Shown piece by piece: positions 24,399-37,132 of a DNA stretch of 64,000 bases. A program made the translations under genes and the position numbers. Each line of letters opens with the position of its first letter. The first letter of the stretch is position 1. Below the pieces are notes generated by a model, which saw only the letters and a list, made by a program, of their open reading frames with translations, did not search any database and was not told the origin of the DNA. This DNA is from Hypholoma sublateritium FD-334 SS-4 (taxonomy: Eukaryota; Basidiomycota; Agaricomycetes; Agaricales; Strophariaceae): NCBI GenBank assembly GCA_000827495.1, contig KN817528.1:434001-498000 (forward strand), in the 5' to 3' direction.

Positions 24399-26895
24399 AT
24401 GATGTCCTCAGTTCCCCCGCTGTCCCCAAGAAAATCTCTTTGGAAAGGCAAAGCTAAAGCCATTCAGGCTGAAGAAGAAGAAGAATTCGATGATATCAAC
24501 CCTGTTATCACGTACCGCCACATCCTTTCGCAAAATCTAGGGGTACGGGACCCGCTGCGAGTAATCGCACTATGCGACAGTGACGCTTTCTATGCGGCCT
24601 GTGAAATGAACAGACTCGGCGTCGACAAGGACCAGCCGTTGGTTGTTCTCCAGTGGGATTCGTTAATTGCCGTCAACTACCCTGCTAGAACATACGGAAT
24701 CTCGCGAATGGACAAGAAGAAGGATGCGCTGAAACGGTGTCCACATCTGAAGGTAGTCCACGTCGCCACATACAAAGAAGGAGAGAAGGAACCTGGATAT
24801 TGGGACGACGTTGATACGAATACACATAAAGTACGTACATCACTACTGAATGAAACTGTACATTATGGTGTGCTAACCTGCCCCAATAGGTTTCGCTTGA
24901 TTATTATAGGCGGGAGAGCATGAAGATTGCCGCCCTTATCAAAGAGAATCTACCGGGCTGTGAAGTCGGTGCGTAACTCAGCGTTCAGGACATGCCACCT
25001 GCGTGTTGACTTGTGAAACGAAAAGAAAAGGCATCGATTGACGAGGCATTCATTGACTTCACAAAACCCGTGCGCGAAATGCTTCTCCAACGGCATCCGT
25101 ATTTGGCGCAAGTGCCGCCTGAAGGGGTGGATACTCCACTGCCTCCGGCACCATCTATTAACTGGGACGGGCTAGGGAATCTGATACCAGTCAATCCTGT
25201 ACCACTGCCCGAAGATAAAGTCCAAACTAGAGAGGATGGAGGAACTCGCGCGATAAATCGCGAGAAGACACTCGTTTACGAAGAAGAAATTGGGGACTCA
25301 CATACTACCTGGCACGACGTTGCTTTGTCCATCGCCGCAGAGCTGATGAGTGCTGCGAAAGAGCAAGTGAGGGCAAAGCTTGGATACACTACATCTGCTG
25401 TAAGATCCCATACTTAATCTCCTTCGGAGTTACAATGCTCAATCTCTGCAGGGCATCTCGCGGAACAAATTTCTCGCAAAAGTACTTCAATTGATCTATT
25501 TGATCTTCCCTTATCTTACTGATACCCCCCCTTTAAGCTGACAGCTTCATACAAGAAGTTCAATACTCAAGTGGGCGGTTACCATCTTGATGAACATCGT
25601 GATATCAATGCTATTCTTATAGAGCGTCCTAAGAAATGCAGCAATACCGAACTATCTAAAACCTATGCAATTTCAGAAGGTACGTTCATCAATATCTGTC
25701 GTCAATCAACTTACTGACATATTTCATTAAGATTAGGTTTTTAGGCGGCAAACTTGGTAGTGCCATTGCCAAAGAATATGATGCGTCGACAGTCGGAGAC
25801 TTGCTGTAAGTGGCGCATTTAAGTTATCAATATAAATTGTGAGCTCATAATCACAAAGAGTAATTGGCCTAGGTATGTATTTTCAAGGAGTCAGAAAAGT
25901 TGATGACAGCTGAGTCTTATAGATGAAATGCAAAGCAAATTCGGCGAAAATTCTATTTGGGTGTATGAGATACTCAGGTATGTGTTCGCTGTCACATATA
26001 CGTGATATCAAATGCTGAATGTACTCGATGAACCTTCAGAGGCGTTGATAGGAACGAAGGTAGAATGTGCACCTTATCTATCACATATAGAGTCTAACAA
26101 CATATCGACGAATCAGTGAAGGACAAAGGCTCTGCGCTTAATAAAAGCATGCTTGCATCAAAAAACTTGCCGAAACCGATTACCAAACCTTCTGAAGGGT
26201 ACCACTGGATACGAGTCCTTGCCGCGGAACTTGCATTGCGATTAAATGATGCGCGAGAGATGTCGCCTAATCTTTGGCCTAAGACTCTCGTCCTCCACGC
26301 TCGGAAAGGTGAAGTCATACACTGCGTTATTTCCGACAGCATGATTAAAGTTTTGATAGGATATGAAAGCGGTCGATCGAAACAAGCAGCATTCCCTTTC
26401 ACTCGAGATTTGACAGTGGATACCATCGCTCTCGCGGGTGACAAACTCTGGAACGAATTGGTTGGCAGCAACACTGCGCTGAAGGTGACCAATGTGCAAT
26501 TGGCATTCACAGGGATCGATACTGCCGAAATAGGGCAATCCAGCATTGAGGGCTTCCTCAAACCATCGTCCTCCAAAAAAAGATCACGGGAATCGCCTGA
26601 GCATCATGAAGGAACTGACAGCCTTGGCAACAGTGCATCAGAGTTATCGCACACTTGTCCGCGATGTGGAAAGATATTCACGGTGCCAACTGTCGAAGGT
26701 TCAGGCGATGACCAGCAAGATATCCTTCTCAAAGTTAAAACGGAGCATGACGATTTCCATTTTGCACAGGATTTGGCCCGACAGAGTGGCCAACGAACAG
26801 CTATCACAGTCTCCCCGAAAACCAAGGCCAAGCCGACGAAACGGAGAAAAGTCCAGCCAGAACCCAAAGGCATCGAGAAGTTTTTTCGAAAGTGA
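24399..26895 (+). CDS. RAD30: DNA polymerase eta (Y-family translesion polymerase)
   Basis: The polymerase starts with VIALCDSDAFYAACEMNR (catalytic Asp), then VNYPARTYGISRMD, then ASIDEAFIDFT (second catalytic acidic pair), then GISRNKFLAKL and FLGGKLGSAIAKEYDAS of the thumb. Further on are the little-finger region, a UBZ-type zinc finger (CPRCGK ... EHDDFHFAQDL, about 26660-26785) and a C-terminal KGIEKFFRK that resembles a PCNA-binding PIP box. Pol eta bypasses UV cyclobutane dimers accurately. The gene is heavily split. A 14-nt microexon (25859-25872) is needed to join GDL to LDEMQSKFGENS in frame. The UBZ has about 25 residues between its second Cys and first His, against about ten in animals. 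A Pro-to-Phe-like change follows SYKK. Confidence 0.9.
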
Positions 26896-27275
26896 ATGTG
26901 CGCACACCTCGATTATGCCCCGGGTGGGTTGATACATACTGCTTGGTCTATGTTCTTTACAGACACTTGGACCTGATCGTTGCGATGGTCATTCCGACAT
27001 CTCATCCATATGATGATATTCCATAAATAATTTTTATCCAAATATGTGCACACACCACATAGGGAATCAAATGCGCATAGGCCCCGACTTTCTTTACCTC
27101 TCTTGGGCAATATCAGCTCACCGAGACTCTCGTTTTCGGGCTGGGTCCTCTGTGTCTTCCGAGGAGACGTTTACAGTTCAACAACCGGCGCAGGCTATCG
27201 CCCTTTTCACTCCCTTTCCTTCGTTATTCCCCTGGTTTGGGCTGTTCGTTTAACGACAACTAGATACAAAGTACC
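26896..27275. other. Intergenic spacer
   Basis: About 0.38 kb between the polymerase and receptor genes, both on the plus strand. No supported feature other than a presumed terminator and promoter. Confidence 0.6.
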
Positions 27276-29482
27276 ATGTCAGCACTCCGTCCAAACTTTC
27301 TGCCGATAGGTCCCAGTCAGCTCGCAGGCGCGATTGTGAGTTGTTCCACTTCAGTTAGCATATTTTACTCTTTAAACGTTCCAATGTTCAGACTGTCAAT
27401 GTCTTTGCGCTTCTGGCGGCCGTGGCTCTTGCTTCAGTACTTATCCGAGGTGCCTGGTTGGCTATCCGCATAACATGGTACAAGGCTTCACCTACTCAAA
27501 CTCAAGAATTCGTCTTCTTTCACACCCAACTGGGAAATTACGCTTCCTGCTTAGTTATTGGGCTATTCTCCAATACCATTGCAGGGATTCTAGGATTTCA
27601 GTGGTTGGTTCAACATGGTGTTACTGATGGTATGCATACACAATTTCTATGATGTACTTTCTGATGTATCAATATGCACGTTTCAGGCCTGGTTTGCAGG
27701 ATTCAAGGTACGTACTCAATCAAACACATTCACAAGATTATGTTTTTATTGTTGTATAGTCTTATTCATGCAAATGGGGAACTTCTCGACAGGGTATTTC
27801 ACCGTTGCCATTGCCGTTCACACCTTCAATTCCTTGGTTATGCAAAGGCGTCAATCGGTAATCATTTGTAGGTCAACAATCGCGATCGGTTGGTTCTTTA
27901 CCATCCTTGTAGGCAAGTTAAAATGAACCTCTTCCTTTGAAGTGTATTGAACAAAATTTAGCCGTCATACCGTTCTTTATCAAACTCTCGGAAGGGTACA
28001 TATACGGAGCAGGAGTAATAGCATGTGGAGTACGATCAAGTTACCCTAAGTTGCAATTCATTTTCCACCTCTTGCCTGTAAGAAAAACTTATCATCTGTC
28101 TGTTGTTTGACTAAATATGCCGTCTTAGATCCTCCTTGCTTCTCTTCTTGGGGCCATCTTGTATTCTTTGATTTTCCTCGTCTTACGTGGTAGTCTCAAG
28201 CTCAAGAGCGGGGTGAAGCTGACATTGGACCCCAATGCTCGCTGGCATTCGAGCGAAGGTTTGACTGAGAGCTACCATCGATTCATCGCCCGCGTTGCGA
28301 AAAGCATGCTTTGGTATGTATACTGATACATCTCCTGACCGACGATAATTGACGGAGTCTCTCTTTTTTTCACGTCACAGGTACCCGATCGGTGAATACC
28401 TTCTTCTTGTTAAATACTTACTACTGATACGCTGAAATTCAAAGCATATATTGTATTCTTGATCCCTTATGCTGCGACTCGCCTTTTCATGATAGCTGGA
28501 TTTATTGTTCCATTCCAAGCTGTTGTATTTGCCTCTGTGTGTTGGTACAGCCTCAGTGAGATTATCCTTTTCATCCTTAGCCATGTCGTGTATCTGAAGG
28601 CACACCCCGTCAGGCGTCGTGGATGTTGTTCTCCTTTACAACACCTTCCGCGTTCTCGGCCCAGCGTTTGATATATGTACTGAAGTGTCGACCAGAAGAT
28701 CCATGGGCAGCTCGGTTTATCTTGAGAAATACGGCATGCTCGACCCAAATTCAAACTTCAAGGAAAAGGTCCAGCACTACCGTTCTCAGAGCGTGTCCCC
28801 GCCACAGTCTGGCAGGACTTTGAATACTTCAAGCTCGTATGAAGGCCTACTGCCTCTCTATCTCGACCGTAATGCTTCGGTTGACCGAAGCTCCTCCAAT
28901 GAAGCCATGCTGAATCGTCCAATCCGCACCGGCTTGAATGGTGAATGGGAAATAGTGAAGCCACTTCCAGTTGCAACGTCACCTCGCTATCTAAATCGAC
29001 AATTGTCAACACACAGTCGAGAGGAGTCTTCATCAACCCTGGGTCTTCCAGTTCCTCCGCGACAATCACGGTCAACTTTAATGACATTGCCTGAACCGCC
29101 TAGATCGGCGGGAGGCGAGGCAGAAACGGAGCCAAGGTTAAATCATCAACGGTCCACTCAAACATTTGGCCGCCAAAATTTCCCAATTTCGAGAAGCTCA
29201 TCTGTATACTCGGACGAAGAGATGATTTCTCCTCAAGCGTCGATGTGGCCCGCACGACAGAGTCTGTGGCACAAGAACTCTCTTGTGGCCAGCTCCGTTA
29301 CTTCCAACTTTCCCATGCATGTCCCGAGTCCGACGTCTCCGCCGATATCGGCGACTTTGCAGCGCAACCTATCCGACTACAGCACATACCGGCCGCTAAC
29401 ACCAGGACGTCGGCCACTGGTGCTGGCCCACGCACCTCGGAGCAGCTCAATGGACACGCAAAAGCCGCCCATTTTTTTCTGA
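27276..29482 (+). CDS. Seven-transmembrane G-protein-coupled receptor-like protein
   Basis: The start at 27276 gives a short extracellular head. Hydrophobic helices follow one after another: VFALLAAVALASVLIRG, YASCLVIGLFSNTIAGILGF, FTVAIAVHTFNSLV, IAIGWFFTILVAVIPFFI, ILLASLLGAILYSLIFLVL, AYIVFLIPYAATRLFMIAGF and a last one around VVFASVCWYSLSGVVDVVLL. A very long Ser/Pro/Arg-rich cytosolic tail of about 270 residues ends KPPIFF-stop. The topology and the long tail fit the fungal cAMP-receptor-like/Git3-like receptor group that signals through heterotrimeric G proteins. The ligand is unknown. The many Ser-rich sites in the tail suggest phosphorylation control. Introns between helices are short and several joins are approximate. 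Confidence 0.7.
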
Positions 29483-29596
29483 AGGGGATCACGCATGTAT
29501 TTTTATAGGGGCTTCGATAGTTCCTTTTGTTCTTTACGGGTTATTATCCCCATATTTTATTTACGGGACTTGTCTTGGGTTAATAGACACGAGGAT

Positions 29597-30117
29597 CTAG
29601 TACTCGTGCTGGCACCTGTCGTTGTAACAAATGGCTAGCAAACTCAAGTCCTTGAGAGCATAGCGCTTGAGCTGTAGCCGTACTACATCCAAGGAAAAGT
29701 CAGCATTATGGGAATTCGATTATGATGAAAGCCTACCTTGTAGCGCAGGTAAAACTTTGTATCATCTAGGGGCGATTCTACTGACTTAACTTCTCTGGAA
29801 AACCGCCTCTCTAGCTGCTGTGAACGTTGCAGAAGGTAATTTGTACGCTCTTCAGGGCTAGTCAACGCCGGGGGGAAGCCATAGTCATTGGTGGACTTAT
29901 CATCTGCAAGAAATAATTGACAGACAGACGTGAATTCATCAATGGATTTTAGTACCGTATTCTCAGAAGCTGAAGCATTCGACGAACTACTTCTGGTATT
30001 ATGACTGGCGATATGGAGTTGGACTGGTTGGGGGGCTGCCAGCGAGTCAATATGATTGTGTTCGTCTGAGTCAGAAGCTGAGGAGGCGATAGGAGACTCA
30101 GACTGGGAGGCAGCCAT
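29597..30117 (-). CDS. Conserved-looking small protein, unknown function
   Basis: There are two exons on the minus strand. From ATG 30117 a Ser/Asp/Asn-rich disordered head of about 50 residues leads to a folded-looking part (ENTVLKSIDEFTSVCQLFLA, then SPEERTNYLLQRSQQLERRF) with helical, possibly coiled-coil character. An intron of about 65 nt with a CTGAC branch site joins FYLRYK to LKRYALKDLSLLAICYN, ending in a TAG at 29597-29599. The protein has about 155 residues. I do not recognise the family. The composition resembles small subunits of nuclear complexes, but that is only an impression. Confidence 0.5.
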
Positions 30118-30486
30118 GTTATTTTCTGACCATCCAGATCATAGATTCTTGGGCTGTTCAAGTTGTTGAGCAAGCACAAAACGAAATTGAGACGAAAGTT
30201 ATCAGAAACTTCAAAAAAGTTATGCACATGTCCGAATTTAGACTTTACTAGCTGATTGTGTCACGTGCATGATGTAATTATAACATTAGACACGACTGCC
30301 AGGAGACTCAACTCTTCTCCCAACTTGGCACATCAGCCCAACAACCACTTCGCTCAGAGAAGCTAGTTTACCCCAAGATATATACATTTCCAACCTGCCA
30401 GGAATTCATACTTAATATCAACCCAAATAAAGGCACTGAGCAGTGGACAGTCGCCACGAACTCATAGGTGTCTCTGATCGGCAACC
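30118..30486. other. Intergenic, divergent promoter
   Basis: This spacer lies between divergent starts at 30117 (-) and 30487 (+). No repeat or coding signal is seen. Confidence 0.6.
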
Positions 30487-31651
30487 ATGGCATCCCACCT
30501 GCGCGCATACTTCCAGAGAAGTGCCCAGGTAATAACGAAGACCCTCTCGGACAGTAAGGTGCATCTCCGCGGCCCGCTCTGCACGCAACGCTGACCGACT
30601 ACAATAGTCGTGCTGATGAAGGGCGCCGATCCGGTGGGCAAGGCGCGTACGGTGTTTACCTTCAACACACAGGCAGAGATCGACAGCGTCGCTACGGGCT
30701 GCGACGGCGACAACGGTGGCCTGTCGACCGCGCACTTCACGCTGAACACGCAGCCGGCGGTCAACCACCCGATCCGGAAGGCCGCGACGGGCATGTTCTG
30801 GGGCGAAATGCGCATCAAAGTGAAGCCCGGCATGGAGGACAAAATACGCGGCGGGTGGGCGGGGTTCCGGAATAAGGCGCGTCTCTTGCGCGCGTGCGGT
30901 TACGGGACTGTGGGCTAAGGACTGACTGCGGCGCGTGCAGAACCGGCCGACGATGTTCGGTAACTTGCTCGACGACGCGTCGGGGTACGACTACCTCGCG
31001 CTGCGCCTGCGCGCGGGCGGCGACCCCGTGACGCACAACTCGTACTTCGTGAACGTGCAGACGGCGGGGCCCATACAGACAGACCTATGGCAGCACCGGC
31101 TGTACTTCCGGCGCGGTGACAATAAATGGGAGGACGTCTTCGTGCGTACAGTGTCTTGGATCACGCACACGCGCGCTAATGGACTGATGCATTCACATGT
31201 GCAGGTTCCGTTCCGCAGCTTCGTACGCACGAACGCGGGTGAGATGGCGGAGTTCCAGATAGAGATGATGACAGAGAACATCAAAAGCGTTGGTGTATCT
31301 ATCCTCGGAGGGAACAGCGGCGTCGAGGGTAAATACGAACTAGGCATCGACTCAGTACGATTCGTGAACGAAGAGGACATGGCTGAATCAATAGGTGATC
31401 CGCCCATCCTTTACGCATCTTCCCGATCCTTTTTGACGTTGGTTCACAGAGGACGAGGAAATATCGGAAAAATCTTCGATAGGCGAAAAACAGCCATGAA
31501 AATCATGTTGTATGACGTATATTTTTACCCGAGGCTACCGTGTTATCATTTATTCACGTTGGAACCTCCACATGCCATTTATATGGTCTTTCAGTCAATC
31601 ACAGCAAGGATGGGTCATACTTGGCTGCAGAGTGTGAGAAGCCTTCTCTAG
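30487..31651 (+). CDS. CIA30/NDUFAF1-like complex I assembly factor
   Basis: Exon 1 (ATG 30487) gives MASHLRAYFQRSAQ, which looks like a mitochondrial import sequence. Later exons carry the CIA30 beta-sandwich: FTFNTQAEIDSVATGCDGD, a GWAGFRNK turn, NRPTMFGNLLDDASGYDYLA, NSYFVNVQTAGPIQTDLWQH and FQIEMMTENIKSVGVSILGG ending in VRFVNEEDM. The family helps assemble mitochondrial NADH:ubiquinone oxidoreductase. The step from FRNK to NRPTMFG keeps frame only with an intron at 30877-30940 that starts GC and ends AG. The region is clearly GC-richer than its neighbours. After EDMAES the reading continues to a stop at 31651 with atypical sequence, so the true C-terminus may lie earlier or behind another intron. 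Confidence 0.8.
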
Positions 31652-31989
31652 TAAGATCTCCAAATCAGCGTACTGAAACCCATTGAATGAGTCAGAAGCC
31701 CGCGTAGCCCACCCACTGTTCCCATTCTTTTATTTGAAAGCAATAGCAGTTCACGCTCAGATAATTAATCAACAGGGATGCAATCTAAAAGAGAGTACTG
31801 AATACATGTTTTGCTTATGTCGCAAAGAAATTTCCTGCCGTTAAAATGAGAAAAATAATCCAGGAAGAAACAGTAGTTAAAAGCGATATGCAGAAGGTCC
31901 CGAAATAGACGAGATAGAGCAATGAGGGGTCGTATAGGATAACAGGAAAAACAAGGAGACTGGCAGATGAATAGGGTGAATGGAGAAAC
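31652..31989. other. Intergenic, convergent 3' ends
   Basis: This AT-rich spacer lies between the convergent CIA30 (+) and Ras (-) genes. No feature is seen. Confidence 0.6.
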
Positions 31990-33020
<1,031 letters not shown>

Positions 33021-34536
33021 CACTTTAAGTTAACGAGATATGGGAAAGACGGGTTATGACAGCGGAGGGGATGAGGAGTCGGGACGGGCGGGGAAACGAG
33101 ATCCAAGAGTTAGCTATATCAGAGGGGTTAACCAAGCATGAGCAAATAGCTGGGATGGCAGATTGTTGCTGTGCTGCAGCCTGTCACTGATGACTCCATC
33201 CAACTCAGCCCCCTCTTGTCTGCTACATGTATTCGTCGTCAACCACCTGCATACATGTCTACTCGAATAAAGTGGAGACAGTCAATCTCAGAACATAACA
33301 TGTGCTTGTCTGCACCTGGAAAATAACAACGAAGTAACGTTGTACTTGGATTTCTCGCCGGCACTGGTCTGGCATGGCCTCTAAAGCTCTTCACACCACT
33401 TATTCCGACTGACATCCCGAGCTCTCACCCGAAGCCGCCCGCAGAGCCCACGTTTCCTATATTAATCGATACCTTGATGTAAGTTACAGTCAGTATCCAA
33501 ATCTGTTCGAAAAATGATGTACCCAAGCCTTTATTTCTAACTGTGGTCCTCTGGTCAGTGAATCTTTCCATTGCACGACGTCCCTTGGCCACATCTTGTA
33601 TTCAATTATTGGACCTTTACCCGCCGTTTCCAGAAGAAGTCTGCACCTGGATCTACAGTACCCGCCTTCCCAAGGAATAATGATCGCTCAATATGATCCT
33701 TTGATTATCTGCGTTGCAGAGATAAACCTTAGCGGTATCGCCCTGCTTTACACTGCTTTGCCACATCACGCTATCAGGGCAGCAAGCGTGTTCAGAAAAG
33801 TTTCCTGCTCTTTCTTTATCAAATACCGATCAATACTCGCATCGACTTCATCTGTCCACGCACGCCAACTAGCGCTACACATCCTTACGCCTATTCGGGG
33901 TGCCATTTCGCTGACAGGGCTAACAATATCCAGTGCTCGCCTATCTGCCATGTCAACTCTGCACGGAACGGCGAAGATCGCAAGCCACACTGTACTGGAC
34001 TCATCCCACCAACGTTCGAATTGGAAGACGTGTATAGTGGAATGTAATGCGCTTGGAACAATGCAAACAATATCTTTTTACTCGATCGTTATTCGATTCT
34101 AATTTTGGAAACAGATGTGGCCGCCTGGCGGGCTGAAAGTATCTGACGTCTGAGGTCGTATATGATCATGACGATCGCCCCAGTGCTTTGCAGTGGTAAG
34201 TTCTAACGAATAAGTTCGGTTAGACATGATTTTTTATAGGAAATTATTAAATGGCATCCCCTTTCAACGGTCTCAGTCTCCAGCTTGTTTTGATGGTGGC
34301 CACCAGAGTGGCCACAAGCAGAGTGGCTACACACAGAGAGAGTGCCACAGTCAGACAATGAAAATCTGGTGAGGGGGATATATAACGCACCCGCGGTTCT
34401 CAGCTGGGGTACACGACGTCTTTCCTCTCCTTGTACCATCAGGTAGGCGGTCTCGGAACGTCAGTGCGATCTCACAACCCTGACATTGCATTGTCATAGG
34501 GCGCGGGTATCAATCCCAACGAGCTCATAGTACGCA
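33021..34536. other. Gap with unassigned short coding-like segments
   Basis: On the plus strand, 33350-33485 reads GFLAGTGLAWPLKLFTPLIP and TDIPSSHPKPPAEPTFPI. After a candidate intron, 33560-33680 reads VNLSIARRPLATSCIQLLD and PPFPEEVCTWIYSTRLPKE-stop. The natural splice phase does not join the two, so a small gene here is only possible. On the minus strand about 33766-34060 reads FQFERWWDESSTVWLAIFAV and later DRYLIKKEQETFLNTLAAL-stop, also unassigned. A GATATATAAC run near 34378 may be a TATA element for the F-box gene. Confidence 0.3.
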
Positions 34537-36273
34537 ATGCGTCATTCTCTCCCACACGATGTCGTTCTAGAAATTGTGGGCTACTTGTCTCCACCTGCCA
34601 TCCTGAACATGAGCCTGGCAGTGCGTAAATCTATGATTATCGATGATTGTATGCTCACAGTAGAGGTTTTTAGTCGCGCCGCCTCCATAAAATGCTCACA
34701 TCCTCTCTGTACAGAACTGTCACTCTCCAGTCAAGCAGCGACTGCAAGGTCATTCTAGAACTGCTGCTCAAACGGGCGGACATCTGTGGACATATCAGGG
34801 AGTTCGCCGTGCAACCCAATTATTATAAGGCGTGGCCCAAGTCGGACAAGCGTATCTGCGAGATATGGGTTGCAAATGCAATCAAGAAAATTTCGCCCCA
34901 TTTAACTGCAATACAATCCTTTGACTGGGATGGACTTGAGTTGCCGGACGACTCGCTATGGGTGGTGCTCCAGTCGAAGTACGTTGCACGCTTCCTCCTG
35001 CTTTATCGTGCTCTCTGACTTGCCACCACAGTTGTCTTAAACTGAAAAGTATCTCTGCAAGTGTCGGCATGCGACCACTCCGTCCTGAAAGTGCCCTTTT
35101 CAATTTTTCCGATCTCATTGCCTTTTCCCTCATCGTGCGCCACGGCATCGATGGATCAAGTGAGTCTTCTTTTAGCGTGTGCTACAATAGTACTAACCGC
35201 TCGTGTCCAATTCAGGGCGTTATCCTGTCTTCGAACAAATGCCTCGACAGCTCTGGGATATGCTACTCAAACGATGTCCCAATCTACAAAAACTGGCTAT
35301 TTGCAGCTTCTCTGCGTTAGGACGCGCGCTTGCCTTTGAGCGGATCATTGAGGGGCACTGGCCCCGCTTGAACTCCCTCCTCCTTGGCCCTTTCGGCTAC
35401 CAACCGGACCTCCTGTTAGGGCCTTTATCACTCTCCACGACCAACTCATTTGGGCACTTTCTCAGCAAGCACAATGAACTGAACTACCTTCAACTTTTGT
35501 GGGAATTCACAATTTGGCAGTCTCCAGAAAACATCAAGACAAACCTGTCTCCGTCCGCGCTACCTGCTCTGGATACCTTCATTGGTACATATCACCAGCT
35601 AGCAGAGCTCCCGCACCCAACAACACTTCGCAAGATTGACATATCTTGCGAGCCTGTATATTCTGAGCGCAGACTGGACAATGTTAACCAGATTCTGGCC
35701 CGCTTCACTAACCTGACAACTCTGAACTTCTCACTGGGCGCGGTGGGCTTATCCTCTAGGACTGCGCATTCCTTTTTCGTTGTTTTGTCGACACTCGATA
35801 AACTCACAGACTTGTTATTTGTGTGCTGCATCGACCTTCCCCTCGTGCGTACCCCGTGTACAGAATGATATTAGCTGACAGCTCATTTCGCCATCTAGAG
35901 ACCTATGTTAGAAGTGTTAACCCGCAAGCTCATTCTCCTACGCCCCCTTAAGCGGTTCACCTTGGTCAAACGCTACAGATTTACGGAATTGCCGGATGCA
36001 ATGCTTAGAACAGCTCTGCGGATTGCCAAACAGGTCCAGCAACTGGAACAGATCAATATACGCTGGGAGCGGAGCAGTACACGTTGCATAGTGCAGAAGG
36101 GCACCTATAGCGTCGTAGCGGGCAGATACGGACGCCCAGAAACTCTGGTGGCGGTGGAGCAGGGAATACCGCTTGTTGGGGATCCGTTTTCACGGCGATA
36201 CCAATACAATATCGACTCTTCAACGGGTGAGAGAACGACAGCATCCATCAAACCAATCATCGTCTTTCCGTAA
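34537..36273 (+). CDS. F-box/leucine-rich protein
   Basis: ATG 34537 begins an F-box (LPHDVVLEIVGYLSPPAIL), whose second half (SRRLHKMLTSSLYRTVTL) comes after a short intron. Irregular leucine-rich repeats fill the rest: LLKRCPNLQKLAICSFSALG, LNSLLLGPFGY, LRKIDISCEPVYSERRLDN, FTNLTTLNFSLGAVGLSS and others. The C-terminal part (ELPDAMLRTALRIAKQVQ, then ETLVAVEQGIPLVGDPFSR) is a conserved module in Agaricomycete F-box proteins. F-box proteins are substrate receptors of SCF ubiquitin ligases. Agaricomycetes have large, fast-evolving families, and the target cannot be read from sequence. The stop is at 36273 without splicing; a GTGAGA donor near 36226 could give a stop near 36359 instead. Confidence 0.75.
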
Positions 36274-37132
36274 TATTTGCTGTGCGTTGTATATATACAT
36301 AGAGACAAGTATAAACCTTATTTATGACTTACATTGTCTCAGGCGTGCGAAGCGTTTAGAGTACCGCCGCGATTTGTAGCGAACCCTATCAATAATCAAT
36401 TGAACAAATTCCCATATATGGACTTTGTTTCTAAACAAGGACTGTTCGAATGGCCTTTGAAGGGCATGCTCCAGAGATACGATCCTAATTCCTGGTATGC
36501 CTTCTGGTTCTTGGTGTACTATGCATTCATTGATTATTATCGTTTATACCCTACGGTGGCGAACCATACGGTGAAGTGTAAACTATACCGTGACTCGGAG
36601 TAAAGTAAGTACTGTCTATGTTGGTCACATTATTTAGCACCGTTCTGACGTGCTTTTATCATTTTATCATTATCATAGTTTGTCGAGTTGTGGGATGTCC
36701 TATCGTAAGAGAGGACCTTAGAAATTGTCGCAAACGTTGTCAATGCTCAGAGCAGTAAGCTAGCCATCGCGGTGGTAATCGGTGTCGAGGACCTCGCAAG
36801 TGGTGGGACGACCGCTGACGACCGACCCAGATATGAATGAGGGAAAAGTATCTGTACATTTTTTGCGTGGGTGCTGGCCTGGCACCAGACCGACCTGTGA
36901 ACATCGCGGAGATTTGTGATTTCACTCCGCCTTATCAGGAGGTGGTTTCGAAGTTGGAAAATTGTTACATCGACGTTGTCGCGAACACATGCGCTCGCCC
37001 CGGATATCTTTCAATATTCATAAAAAATAGTGACGTGCTGAATTATCGGATTCAAAGAATCGTACATAAATAAACTTACACAGAACTTGTTGATTTTGGC
37101 ATTGATCAAATCTCCAGGAGCGATCCACGAGC
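36274..37132. other. Intergenic, no supported gene
   Basis: Two stop-free stretches on the plus strand (about 36360-36603 and 36837-37073) have Tyr/Phe-rich or mixed composition and no recognisable motif. I treat them as chance or decayed sequence downstream of the F-box gene. Confidence 0.45.

Noticed and set aside
33596..34102. 168-codon plus-strand frame
   Set aside because: It begins at TTG rather than ATG, has low-complexity Ser/Leu/His content and no motif, and overlaps a better minus-strand reading.
36334..36603. Frame downstream of the F-box gene as an extra exon
   Set aside because: Its Tyr/Phe-rich sequence does not resemble the F-box family C-terminus, and the splice phase would not support it.
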